Positions 19,101-26,639 of a stretch of 64,000 nt of DNA are shown here, piece after piece; the stretch's first letter is position 1, and every line of letters begins with the position of its first letter. The notes under the pieces were generated by a model. The model worked only from the letters and a program-made list of their open reading frames with translations, was not told where the DNA came from and made no database searches. Source of the DNA: Clostridiaceae bacterium 14S0207 (GTDB lineage: Bacteria > Bacillota > Clostridia > Clostridiales > Clostridiaceae). Location: positions 2,604,001 to 2,668,000 of the forward strand of contig CP026600.1 in NCBI GenBank assembly GCA_003288255.1, written 5' to 3'. The translations under genes and the position numbers were made by a program.

Positions 19101-21888
19101 AAGTAGCTCTTCCCTCGTTTGTTACTGTTATTTTATAAGATACTGTATCACTCCCTTCAAATTGAATCGGATTAATTGTGTATACTCCATTTTTTGTTAC
19201 ATTTCTTTGAGATTTATTTATAGTTAGATTAGGTATCTTAACATTTAAATTGGCACTGGCTCTTACTGGTGTTCCTTGTATTCCTGTTGTAGCATCTGTC
19301 CAAGTAAGGGTTGCACTATTTACCTGTGTATCTATAAAGTTATCATTAATTGCTGCATCTGTTATATTAACTGCAAAAGAATAAGTTATAGTAACAGGTC
19401 CAGTAGTTGCTTGTATAGATGGTATACTCGGAAATGTCAGTGTACCTGTTGTTGGAGTAGGTTGAGGAGTCAAAGGTAACCTATCTTTTGTAACACTTCC
19501 TGCAATAAATTCTTGTGTAGAACCTGGAAATGTATCTACCAATTGAATATTACTTACATTAGCTCCCTCCGGTACAGTAATTTGCAGAATATAATTAACT
19601 ATACTTCCTAATTTAGTAGATGCAGGTGACGCTACCTTGGTTAATTGCAAGATAGTAGCTGTTTTAATTTCTGTACTAGCAGTTATAGGAACACTTGGAT
19701 ATTGATAAGTTCCTGTTGGTTGTGAAAATGGAACAGTTAAACTAGCTGTATTCTTAAGAATTGCTCCTGCTGGAACATTATTATCAACAGTAACACTATA
19801 AGTTATTATCAAGTTTTGTCCTGGAGCCAATTTATTTATAGTCATTGTTATATCTTGTCCAGTAACTACAGGATTAACATAACTTCCTGTTCCATTAACT
19901 GTTATACTATCAGCTGTATAAGTTAATCCTACTGGTATTTCGTCCGTTAATGTCATTCTAAAAGCATCTGTAACTGTATTACCAGTATTTTGTGGATTGG
20001 TTATTGTAATTGTATAATTGTAGGTTTCTCCTGACTTAACATTATTAATATTAGGACCGTTTACATTTTTAGTCATAGTAACTTCAGGGATTCCTAACAA
20101 AAGATTTGCTGTAGCTCTTGTATTATAATATTTATTTGCTACATTAGTACCTAATTGAGTTGCTAAATTATAAGTACCTCCTTGTACAGATCTTGATTCT
20201 TGTATTGGCACTTTAAATTTTACTGTCCAATTATTTTGACCTGGAACATTTCCTAAACTCCATTGAATTCCATTAGGACTTATGGTTTCTGGAGCTAAAC
20301 CTGGCTTAGTGAACGTACCTCCGTAAGTAGCACCTTGAGGTACATTTGAGAAATTAGTAGGAAAAAAGTCTCTTACCAATATATTTCCTTGCTCAGCTTT
20401 TAAACTTGTGGCATTATAATTTATGGTAAATTCGGCTAAATCCCCTGGAGAACCTGCATTTAAAGTTTTTTGTGTCCCATCCTTATAATAATAACCATTA
20501 AATTGTTTAGTTATAGAAGGTGTTGTTATACTAATTTGAGCAGAACTACTGTCACTGGCATATTGGTTATTACTAGTTATTACTGCATTCATTATGACAT
20601 TGTTTTTTAATACATCAAAAGCTTTAACTCTGACCCCACCTGTATATTGAGGCTTTGTATTAGTACTATAAGTTATAGTTTTACTTATTTCTGGATTTCC
20701 ACCATCAACCGGAAATAAAGTAGGTATATCCCAAGTGAGTACAGTAGTGCCATCTACATTATTTTGTACGTTGGTAGGGGTTACCTGAGCATCACTATTA
20801 TATAATTGCCCATCACCTATAGTATCTATTATTTGAAAAGGCTGTTGTACCGTTCCACTCCATATATTTGTATACTGATTTACTCCATAACTTAAAGTAT
20901 ATTGATTTTGTTGATCTACGTCAGTAGTAGGTTTTACCACATTTTTACTTACAATAAAATACATAGCTTTTACAGTTGCAAATCCTTCTACTAATCCTTG
21001 AGTTCCATTAAATGATGCAATTGCAGTAATACCTTGTCCATGTGGAATTAATTCCCCTGAGTTTTGAATTTGATTCATTGTATATTTGTCCCAAATTGCT
21101 GCTTCCAATGTAATAATATTAGTTGATCCTCTACTTAGATTTACATCATTCCAAGTTAAACTCGTATAAGGGTCTTCTATGTCTAATCCAGGTTGCGTTG
21201 GTAAACTAACAATTGGATTATTAAATTGGGCTGAATCAGGTCCCTCCACTGAAACAACCCTTAAATATCGAATTCCATTATTTAATCTTAATTCCACTTC
21301 CCCTGTCGATGCGGCAATACTATTATTATCTATCGTTATTATATAATTATATTTCCAAGCTGGTTCTCTGACAGTTGGTGTAAGAGTTCCTGCTCCCTTA
21401 GGTATTTTACTTGGGGCTGTAATTTGCACACTATATGGCATTGGAATAAAACTTGTTTGGAAGGTTTTATTAATTTTTATATTACCTACATTTTCATTTC
21501 CTCTTGGCATAGTATCAACTGTAGCATTTAAAATTAAATTATTTAAAGGTTGATTGTATTGTACTTGTCCTTTATTAGGTCTTCTAAAATTATCACTTGC
21601 TTTTACTGTAGTCTCAATAGTAAAAGTTTCACCTGGCCCTAAATTTTGTATATTATACCATATTTGTTCTTGTGAATAATCTAGATTTAAAATATTTCTA
21701 TCTGATTGCTGAGTAGATGATATAAATTCCACTCCATCAGGAACAAATAATTCAGCATACAGATTATATGCTGTATCCGTAGAACTATTATTATTAAAGG
21801 TTAGAAGCATTTTAGTATTCTTTCCTATCGCACCTTTTACAGGGTTAGGAGAAATACTAATACTTATATTATTTTCAGTTATAGGCAT
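13168..21888 (-). CDS. Giant DUF11-repeat protein, copy C
   Basis: The protein has 2,906 residues. The ATG start follows AAGGGAGTGAAAAT and gives MPITENNISISISPNPVKG, collinear with copies A and B. The order is an N-terminal region (about 1-740, with an atypical DUF11-like module near 610, MTKNVNGPN), then B1 (about 749), A1 (894), B2 (1033), A2 (1188), B3 (1331), A3 (1476), B4 (1613), A4 (1759), B5 (1903), A5 (2039), B6 (2183) and A6 (2319). A linker with PDQNSYVSDTEALGYG comes near 2460, a degenerate B7 near 2590, and a cysteine-rich tail from about 2714. The tail has 13 cysteines, including FGKC, QGCGC, FCVC and YCCPSC; the repeat block has none that I can see. No secretion or anchoring signal is visible. 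The family is DUF11-like with high confidence; the role is unknown. Confidence 0.92.
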   Translation of the reverse strand: MPITENNISISISPNPVKGAIGKNTKMLLTFNNNSSTDTAYNLYAELFVPDGVEFISSTQQSDRNILNLDYSQEQIWYNIQNLGPGETFTIETTVKASDNFRRPNKGQVQYNQPLNNLILNATVDTMPRGNENVGNIKINKTFQTSFIPMPYSVQITAPSKIPKGAGTLTPTVREPAWKYNYIITIDNNSIAASTGEVELRLNNGIRYLRVVSVEGPDSAQFNNPIVSLPTQPGLDIEDPYTSLTWNDVNLSRGSTNIITLEAAIWDKYTMNQIQNSGELIPHGQGITAIASFNGTQGLVEGFATVKAMYFIVSKNVVKPTTDVDQQNQYTLSYGVNQYTNIWSGTVQQPFQIIDTIGDGQLYNSDAQVTPTNVQNNVDGTTVLTWDIPTLFPVDGGNPEISKTITYSTNTKPQYTGGVRVKAFDVLKNNVIMNAVITSNNQYASDSSSAQISITTPSITKQFNGYYYKDGTQKTLNAGSPGDLAEFTINYNATSLKAEQGNILVRDFFPTNFSNVPQGATYGGTFTKPGLAPETISPNGIQWSLGNVPGQNNWTVKFKVPIQESRSVQGGTYNLATQLGTNVANKYYNTRATANLLLGIPEVTMTKNVNGPNINNVKSGETYNYTITITNPQNTGNTVTDAFRMTLTDEIPVGLTYTADSITVNGTGSYVNPVVTGQDITMTINKLAPGQNLIITYSVTVDNNVPAGAILKNTASLTVPFSQPTGTYQYPSVPITASTEIKTATILQLTKVASPASTKLGSIVNYILQITVPEGANVSNIQLVDTFPGSTQEFIAGSVTKDRLPLTPQPTPTTGTLTFPSIPSIQATTGPVTITYSFAVNITDAAINDNFIDTQVNSATLTWTDATTGIQGTPVRASANLNVKIPNLTINKSQRNVTKNGVYTINPIQFEGSDTVSYKITVTNEGRATSYNNRITDTISNYFVIDTASINSSKGKATFAGNNLSWIIKGLSVGETATLTFNMTPAQSLPTSLSIANKASALYDANSPNAVKTFGPVESNEVEFNLTNIDFTKVALTRRARIGDEVQYNLTLTVGEGSTIYDVSVYDMLPLSQEYVPGSATKQINSGLIEAVTPTVTTEALGNKVLFPQPIVGTNNNIVATNNSIQVQYVFKAIVKQGLEVPPHSQIQTDNAFVTWDSIGDGSSPQSRQSSDNVQVDTPSITVLKDQKNFTATGTGGVFTKGNILASEGDVIYYRITIESRGASPAYTIQLKDLLSNDVDFVDDVTQPTIGTVVHPNEVINQVLEWNIPALNEGTRAQYIFSIRVRGTAQVGSSFNNTISGTYLSAPTNGKTYNATANTITTLIGGVTATKTANKTTVNLGDEIVYTIEVNIPGGVTLHDFQVTDRLNPGQEYIPNSWTTSQGTLGTPVLSNANTTIVYQEPVNPVVAPIGGLTIIYTFKAKVKSSANQIPYSEIQTNIANITWANTPGGTKVTPIVVNENVTINRPNLITTKLQRNVTKGQTTFSALPLKNVAVNDVIEYQLNITNTGTAPAYNVVSTDTLGTNLTFIDEAKPGITNTGQVVTWTVATPINANDTDTVTIQATVGAGFAPGDNIINKFTTNYRSSTVYPVSIGPVSSNEVGFEFTNVMLEKYIVQNSTDRTEITAMIGDEVEYRIVLTVPEGSIAYDVGVEDVLDNNQEYVPNSLTSTGGVAIPPVTATLPNPLANEGNVNATTGEKTIIYNFKARITGVDAGGTEDTQLNTAFVDWRISAGGTSGPTQDTTVSVYVSHVSITIDKTQSIDNITFDKNLVDINIGQKIYYKLIITNPSATLPLYDVNIIDNLPTGFVLQAIESVQSASEIIVDNKSLGSNYLNVIIPTLAADSSSTIVFSAILVGPVTPGGELINSANVTYSTDIDSLNRIYGPVRSNEVISILEEQNIDFTKSSNIINAQLGEVIQYSLNVEIPEGVVIYNAEVEDTLPLGQIYLGEATLNGMPIYMKQDGQKLTSQQIPIIDSSDAPTTLNYTFKARVVSLPGSQLQAIQQNNAWFTWYIDETGLTTTEVTSNTNIIARATNVSLTKLQRNQVAGEIFDDTDIEVTSGDLIEYQLIVENLGDVPAYNVETTDILEQFTTFSRVIVNGLGEVNFNAVNNELKWIIDVLEANQVAILIFEVKVLDGAIAGITESNFADTVFSNNPNDPLVQGPIYSKQLYHKYPDITIDKSSNQTNLVVGSTIKYSLTVTVPKGTKFYNLDVDDILPPEQSYVSSTLNGTPIVPHVNGQIIQFPTIVQAQAGKTNLVYNYEITATIESGNFNVDPVQVQQNSANITWSLDPDDTNSIGPISSVFDVNVIEDHLQIEKLQRNKKNNTPFTKDIIQAYKGEVIEYQVIVNNTGNSTIFLPVIEDVISENAKFLQINSSTTGTVNVENILPGQEGSAKLIWQDISELNAKESIEMIYEVSVIGSKSQNIENTATGTFTITDGGIRFNTLDSNTVTVESLGSLYSFIPDQNSYVSDTEALGYGIVECNGKIGYILSSNYDTPVDFNLQIDAIPFPYKLFINGSFIEEVQSNSIYNDIPELLSGIPKGSSANIELIYNVPEWYNIVNNSIEFNITAEPVGNNDPTTINSTIKLGKVTLTTSYDINEYSENPKMFSIDYKINIDISQGIKVYDLELQAYYPPSCIFEKAYKNGIEIPVTNLVGEIIYPIIDIIDATAAPVQIRYSYDVLQYKKTPLSVGALEQNKAVLSIRAARNIEDKCVFESSTLQPPSGEELECVYVDKVFGKCVQYYSYKGIVIPTVNGYIFKEVIFGDPQIVSGSLNISPSECDKDFSKVKYDFIIPYRIIYQGCGCAPTGGCSSSSTEEITGVLQQKSVEIILYTPEDKGNVYDIVTQTIVEKLFVNEDKIEFCVCIGVVTASIAKVMILINNLGKCEFVYCCPSCNNVFNPSLK
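14480..19660 (-). repeat. Six B-A DUF11-like module pairs, copy C
   Basis: Module starts at about 145-residue intervals alternate two sequence types. B is TKxxS/N...GxxVxYxLxVxxPxGxxIYDVxVxDxLPxxQxYVPGS. A is TKxQRNVTKG...GDxIxYxLxIxNxGxxPAYNVxxxDxL. The pair period is 280-298 residues. The DNA copies have diverged, so this is a protein repeat rather than a tandem DNA repeat. Confidence 0.8.
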
Positions 21889-21943
21889 ATTTTCACTCCC
21901 TTAAATATTCTCCTATTATTATTAATATTAAAGTTTGCAAGAT

Positions 21944-21952
21944 AAGTTACCT
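21944..21952 (-). promoter_or_regulatory. Shared upstream element AGGTAACTT, copy C
   Basis: AGGTAACTT lies 56 nt upstream of the ATG of copy C, with a TAATATTAATAATAATAGG stretch downstream of it. It matches the element in front of copy B and, with one change, that in front of copy A. Confidence 0.35.
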
Positions 21953-22035
21953 GAAATATATGTAATTTTTATTATATTTTTTTATATTAATTCATATATA
22001 CTAATAAGATAAATTTAAAGGAGAATTCTTACAAA

Positions 22036-22401
22036 ATGGATATTAATAAACAACATGGTTCAATAAATATAATTCCTTTTGAAAACATGGAAAATGTTCT
22101 TTTAATTCATGATTTTAAAAGTTACGACCATCATAATAAGTTTAAAAATGACTCCCCTGTTATGAATACTAATAATAAGATTACAAAGAATTCAGAAACT
22201 GATACTGAGCAAAACAGCTTACTTAAGAATACAACTTCTAAAAAACTACAAACTTTGTATACTTATATCGATTCCATGAATTGTATTATGCAATCAGGTA
22301 ACAATGATATAATCTGTACTTTACTCAATACTATAGAGATTTTAGAGCATAATAAAAACTTTTTAAATAACTTGATCTCTTCTTTTGACGAACGTTCTTA
22401 A
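22036..22401 (+). CDS. Unknown 121-residue protein
   Basis: This small hydrophilic protein is read divergently from the giant genes. AAAGGAG lies 11 nt before the ATG. The N-terminal half is polar and low in complexity (many N, K and S). The C-terminal half looks helical (LQTLYTYIDSMNCIMQS... and ICTLLNTIEILEHNKNFLNNLI) and has two cysteines. No membrane segment or known motif was recognised. A strong bidirectional terminator follows immediately, which supports it as a real, independently transcribed gene. Function unknown. Confidence 0.65.
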   Translation: MDINKQHGSINIIPFENMENVLLIHDFKSYDHHNKFKNDSPVMNTNNKITKNSETDTEQNSLLKNTTSKKLQTLYTYIDSMNCIMQSGNNDIICTLLNTIEILEHNKNFLNNLISSFDERS

Positions 22402-22404
22402 AAA

Positions 22405-22432
22405 AACCGTATGTGATTAATCACATACGGTT
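22405..22432. terminator. Bidirectional terminator between convergent genes
   Basis: A perfect 28-nt palindrome has arms AACCGTATGTGATT and AATCACATACGGTT. The minus strand reads into a T run and the plus strand into TTCTTATT. It separates the gene ending at 22401 (+) from the gene ending at 22441 (-). Confidence 0.85.
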
Positions 22433-22440
22433 CTTATTAA

Positions 22441-24030
22441 TTATTGAACATTTAAGGTTACAATTGGATTTCTAGTTAGATACTTAACATTGGCTGGATT
22501 AATTGTGTTTCCACTTAAAGTTCCTGCAATAGTATTAATAGAAAGTTGATAACTTCCAGTAGCTGTGGAAGTTGGATTTACTAGAATCTTATAGCGATCA
22601 TTTATATTATTCTTAGATAATAAAGTTACTGGTTGTTGTCCTATAATTTGTGATAGATATATTGAATTTCCTGACAATGGAACATTACTAGCTACTTGTT
22701 GATAATTGCCAGTATTTTCACTATAATAATATACACTTACATTTAATCCTTCTAGATTCTTATCAGAATTTATTAGCATATCTTCATAAATTGTATTACT
22801 TATTCCTGATAAGAAATTAGCATATCCATTTGCTACTTCTATAGCATTAGGAGCTGTGGAAACATTACTTGCTGTTATAATATTAGCAACATCTCCTACT
22901 CCTGCAGCTGTTAATGCAGCATTTATCTGTGCATTATTTGCACTATTACTTATAACATTGCTAAAAGTTAAGCTTTGATTATTACAACAATCATTTATAT
23001 CTTCTGGAACAACTTCTATAGTTCTAGTAACTGCATTAGTTAAATCAAATCCGGCTGGAATTGTTACGGTACCTGTTGTAGGACTTATATTTAATGCAGG
23101 TGCTCCCACTGGATTCTCACTAAATAATAAACCTACTTGATTATTAAAACTTTCAGTTAAAGCACTATTACTAGTATTAACTTGAAGGTTTTGACCTAGA
23201 TTATAACTTCCTCCAGTAGCTGATGGTATAAATGAATATAAGGTAGGTGACTTAGCACTTATTATAGCAAGTTGCTCTTGATTTCTTGCAGCCCAAGTTG
23301 AAATAACCCCTTTAGTACCGGGGTAAATAGCTTTACCTTTTTCATCATACCATTGGTTATTATAATTTAATTGAATAACTGCAAGTGCTTTATTATAAGG
23401 TTGAGTTCCATTATTAGTTATTGCATGTGTTGTTGCTATTTTACTACCTTCTACTGTAGAAGTTGAAGTTATTATATTAAAGTTTCCTGAGGTTATTTGA
23501 TCTTGTTCTAATTGGGAACTGCCTGAATTAATTTCTAAAACAGGATAACATGATATTAATGGATTATTATTGCTTGCAAATTGGATATATCCATTTACTT
23601 GGTTATCTATTGAAATCATTATTCCATTATTTTGTTGTGTTCCATTCACCCAACCTTGAACGATATCTGTTATATCTGCTGTAACATATTCATCATTATT
23701 AGTTACCAGAAGTGTATCTGTAGTAGCTATAGTAGGAATATTTTGTGAAGAACTCCAAGTTAAAAATGCAGGATCAAAAGATCCACCTAATCTATAAATA
23801 TTGACTGTTACCGAACCAGCTATTGTTTTCTGAAGAACATATAATTTTAAATCTGCACTTTGAATAAAATTATTTGCAGGAATTTGGCTTACATCAAAAT
23901 ATAAAAAGCTTTTATAAGAAGTCCCTATAGCATTATTATTTCCTACATATAATACTGGAGAATTCTCAAAAGTACTATAAGGATTTCCTTGATATACATA
24001 AGCGTCTTTAATTGAATTAATATTTTGCAT
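22441..24030 (-). CDS. DNRLRE-domain protein
   Basis: The protein has 529 residues. Residues about 5-170 look like a DNRLRE / CBM96-like beta-sandwich: KDAYV at the start, SFLYFDVSQIP, a beta-strand series, LTWSSS, and DITDIVQGWVNG then NNGIMI. This domain is usually found in cell-surface or carbohydrate-associated proteins. The rest (residues about 180-529) is rich in N, S, T and V, with no recognised domain apart from a segment resembling clostridial hypothetical proteins (QWYDEKGKAIYPGTKG). There is no signal peptide. Two starts are possible: ATG at 24030 and TTG at 24033; I prefer the ATG. It ends at the shared terminator at 22405-22432. A structural role beside the giant genes is inferred from context. 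Confidence 0.75.
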   Translation of the reverse strand: MQNINSIKDAYVYQGNPYSTFENSPVLYVGNNNAIGTSYKSFLYFDVSQIPANNFIQSADLKLYVLQKTIAGSVTVNIYRLGGSFDPAFLTWSSSQNIPTIATTDTLLVTNNDEYVTADITDIVQGWVNGTQQNNGIMISIDNQVNGYIQFASNNNPLISCYPVLEINSGSSQLEQDQITSGNFNIITSTSTVEGSKIATTHAITNNGTQPYNKALAVIQLNYNNQWYDEKGKAIYPGTKGVISTWAARNQEQLAIISAKSPTLYSFIPSATGGSYNLGQNLQVNTSNSALTESFNNQVGLLFSENPVGAPALNISPTTGTVTIPAGFDLTNAVTRTIEVVPEDINDCCNNQSLTFSNVISNSANNAQINAALTAAGVGDVANIITASNVSTAPNAIEVANGYANFLSGISNTIYEDMLINSDKNLEGLNVSVYYYSENTGNYQQVASNVPLSGNSIYLSQIIGQQPVTLLSKNNINDRYKILVNPTSTATGSYQLSINTIAGTLSGNTINPANVKYLTRNPIVTLNVQ

Positions 24031-24143
24031 CAAAATGACACCAACTCCAAGATTTAATTTGTAGAATTGTATTCTACAATGATAAGATATGCGTTTTATG
24101 TACCTTATGCTACAAATTAAATTATTAAAAAGCTTACAAAATA

Positions 24144-24178
24144 AAGTAACTTGTAATCTATTATATTACAAGTTACTT
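24144..24178 (-). terminator. Terminator after the DUF3343 gene
   Basis: A perfect 14-bp stem (AAGTAACTTGTAAT with ATTACAAGTTACTT, 7-nt loop) is followed on the minus strand by TTATTTTG. It lies between the genes ending at 24206 and starting at 24030. Confidence 0.75.
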
Positions 24179-24205
24179 ACACTATTATATATATTATCTT
24201 TAATT

Positions 24206-24466
24206 TTATATTAAGATATAAGTTATATCATTTTTATATATAACTTTTTCAAATATTCCTCTACACAACAGATTATTTATCCTAATCGCATTAGTTACTT
24301 TTCCTAAATTTTTAGCATCGAAAACTACAGATTTAGAACAACCTACAGTTAACTTATAAGGAGTCGATATAATTTCAGAATCTATATTTAATTCTTGTAA
24401 TTTGTTATAAAGTAATGCCGTATGAGAATAAGATGCAAAAACTGCTATATATTTTTCTTCATCCAT
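24206..24466 (-). CDS. DUF3343 family protein (putative Se/S carrier-like)
   Basis: The 86-residue length is typical of DUF3343. The sequence has the family outline: YIAVFASYSHTALLYNKLQ at the start, then STPYKLTVGCSKSVVFD with the conserved GC pair, then a C-terminal beta-strand. Family members are annotated as possible selenium or sulfur carriers and often occur with cysteine desulfurase-like aminotransferases. One such gene (27640-28791) lies nearby, though not adjacent. AGGAGAGAACTTT precedes the ATG. A terminator follows. The carrier role is family-level inference and is not proven. Confidence 0.75.
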   Translation of the reverse strand: MDEEKYIAVFASYSHTALLYNKLQELNIDSEIISTPYKLTVGCSKSVVFDAKNLGKVTNAIRINNLLCRGIFEKVIYKNDITYILI

Positions 24467-24518
24467 AAAGTTCTCTCCTATCTCTTCTAATTTACTCGTA
24501 TAGACTACCTAGTAATTT

Positions 24519-26498
24519 TTACTCCTTACTAAACAATTTACTAAGTACTCCTCTATTTCTTACTTTTTCTTCTCTTAACAACCTCTCTTTTTCTTCTAAC
24601 TTAACTTTATAATCATTTAATTTAATATCGTTCAAATGAATTATTGCATTTAAATCAGTTTTTAGTAGTTGTTTTTCATCTTCTAATTTTTTTATATTGT
24701 CTTCATACAACCTATGAAATTGTTCAAGTTCTTTTAGTTTGTTTATATTAAAATTAGTTTCTTTAACCTTCGCTACTAATCTATGATTTTCCTCTTCCAA
24801 TTGTTCTATATTTAGATTAAGTTTTTCTACTACTGATTTATATTCATGTATAACTTGTTGATTTTCAATGTTTTCTTTATTGAACTTCCTCATTTGTACT
24901 AGTAATTCCTCATATTTTCCTACTTGTTCTTTTAACTTTCCTTCTAAGGTTTTAGATTTTTTTATTTCAATTTCTTTATCCTTACTTAAACATTCTTGTA
25001 GATTTATACGCTTTCTTAATTCCTCTTCTTTTTGATTTAATTTTAAAGTTTTATCTGCATCCTTTTTATTGAATTCTAATTGTAAACTAGAGTATTTTTT
25101 CTTATATTCTTCTTTCTGATTATTTATTGCATATGCTAAATTAATATTTTCATTTTTTAACTTTTCTATTTTCTCATTTAAACCTACATTACTCTCTTTT
25201 AATTCTTTATTTTTATTAGATATTTCTTCTATTTCTTTTTCTAATTTTGCCTTTACTTTTGTTAAACTTGAAATACCTTTTTCATAATTTGCTTTTAGCT
25301 GTTTAACCTTACTATTATTATTATATTTTAAATCTAATTCTTCTAACTTTTCTTGTCTATTTAAAATATCTTTCTGTAAGTTTTGTATTTTAAACTTTAG
25401 TTGTTTTATAATATTTGCCTCTCTTTTTCGCTCACTTCCTAAGATTTTCAATATATTATTACTATATTGAAATATGTCTTTTTCATTTTTTTTATTTCCT
25501 TCTATAATATCTGTTATATTAATTAATTTTTTGCTATTATTACTCTCATATCCTATACTTTTAAATCTTTTTATCATGTTGCTTTCTATATAACTTACAC
25601 TACAAATAAATAATTTTAAATTATTCTCACTTAATACATATGTTCTAATAACCTCTTCATCTATTATTGAAGAGGTTATTAGATTATTTTTTCCCTCTTC
25701 CCACACAATAAACATATTGTCATCGCTATCTATAAAATTCAAATTTTTTAAGTCATCTGTACTATAATATGTTCTTTGATTTTTCAAACTCAATTTATGA
25801 TCTAGTATCATTATCTTTAATACATTTATAGATGAATTACTATATATAATACTTAAATACAATTTATCGTGTCTATATCTTACATCTATGTCACTTATTT
25901 TTCCTACTAATATAAATAGTTTTCTTTCTTCACTCCATTTTCCATCTCTAAAACATCTAAGACAAATTATCTCTTTATTTTCTTCCATAGTAGAATAAAA
26001 TATTTTAACACTATTATTCTCTAAAATGTACTTATAATTATGTTCTTTACCACTTTGATTATCTAAAGAACATATTATATTACTCTCTACTTTTCCGTCT
26101 TTATATAAATAATGAATTATAACACTCCCAGCTGAAGAAGATAAATTTTTTAAAATAGCGAAGACATGTATATTATTATGTAATATAAACATACTTGCTT
26201 CACTTATATCAAAATCATTATCTTTGCAACAATATAACTTTCCTGTATTCATATTATCATTATTTAAAAATGCACATCTTAATTCATCATATCTCTTGAA
26301 TAATATATATATACTTTCTTCATCTTCAGCAAAAATACTAAATTCACTTACATTATTATCTATAACTTCTTTATGGATTATATGTTGTTTTTCCTCACTT
26401 TTATCTAGTACTTCATAATATAAATTATTTAAATTATCTAATAAAAAATTATATTCTTTGTCTTCTTTAACTATCTTACTTATATTTATTTCTCTCAT
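24519..26498 (-). CDS. Long coiled-coil protein, unknown function
   Basis: The protein has 659 residues from the ATG at 26498 (MREINISKIVKEDKEYN), which has GGTGA 6 nt upstream. The open frame extends 30 codons further up but has no better ribosome binding site. Residues about 30-320 are beta-rich with repeated strand-turn patterns, suggesting a propeller-like fold. From about 350 to 640 the sequence is a nearly continuous coiled coil of K/E/L/N heptads. The C-terminus is basic (RNRGVLSKLFSKE). No membrane segment or signal peptide is present. It may act as a scaffold; I do not recognise the family. The gene is divergent from the cysteine-rich gene at 26640. Confidence 0.75.
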   Translation of the reverse strand: MREINISKIVKEDKEYNFLLDNLNNLYYEVLDKSEEKQHIIHKEVIDNNVSEFSIFAEDEESIYILFKRYDELRCAFLNNDNMNTGKLYCCKDNDFDISEASMFILHNNIHVFAILKNLSSSAGSVIIHYLYKDGKVESNIICSLDNQSGKEHNYKYILENNSVKIFYSTMEENKEIICLRCFRDGKWSEERKLFILVGKISDIDVRYRHDKLYLSIIYSNSSINVLKIMILDHKLSLKNQRTYYSTDDLKNLNFIDSDDNMFIVWEEGKNNLITSSIIDEEVIRTYVLSENNLKLFICSVSYIESNMIKRFKSIGYESNNSKKLINITDIIEGNKKNEKDIFQYSNNILKILGSERKREANIIKQLKFKIQNLQKDILNRQEKLEELDLKYNNNSKVKQLKANYEKGISSLTKVKAKLEKEIEEISNKNKELKESNVGLNEKIEKLKNENINLAYAINNQKEEYKKKYSSLQLEFNKKDADKTLKLNQKEEELRKRINLQECLSKDKEIEIKKSKTLEGKLKEQVGKYEELLVQMRKFNKENIENQQVIHEYKSVVEKLNLNIEQLEEENHRLVAKVKETNFNINKLKELEQFHRLYEDNIKKLEDEKQLLKTDLNAIIHLNDIKLNDYKVKLEEKERLLREEKVRNRGVLSKLFSKE

Positions 26499-26639
26499 TA
26501 ATTTCACCAACTTAATTAATTCTCTATAGATTATACTACTATAAACAAAAAAATATGATTTTATTGAACCAATTCCTATAAAAAACATATTATGTTATTA
26601 GGCAATTTTTAAATTATACTTTAAGGAGGAATTGATATT

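Noticed and set aside
1-21888. CRISPR-like or DNA tandem repeats in the giant genes
   Set aside because: The repetition is at the protein level with diverged DNA; there are no short identical direct repeats with spacers.
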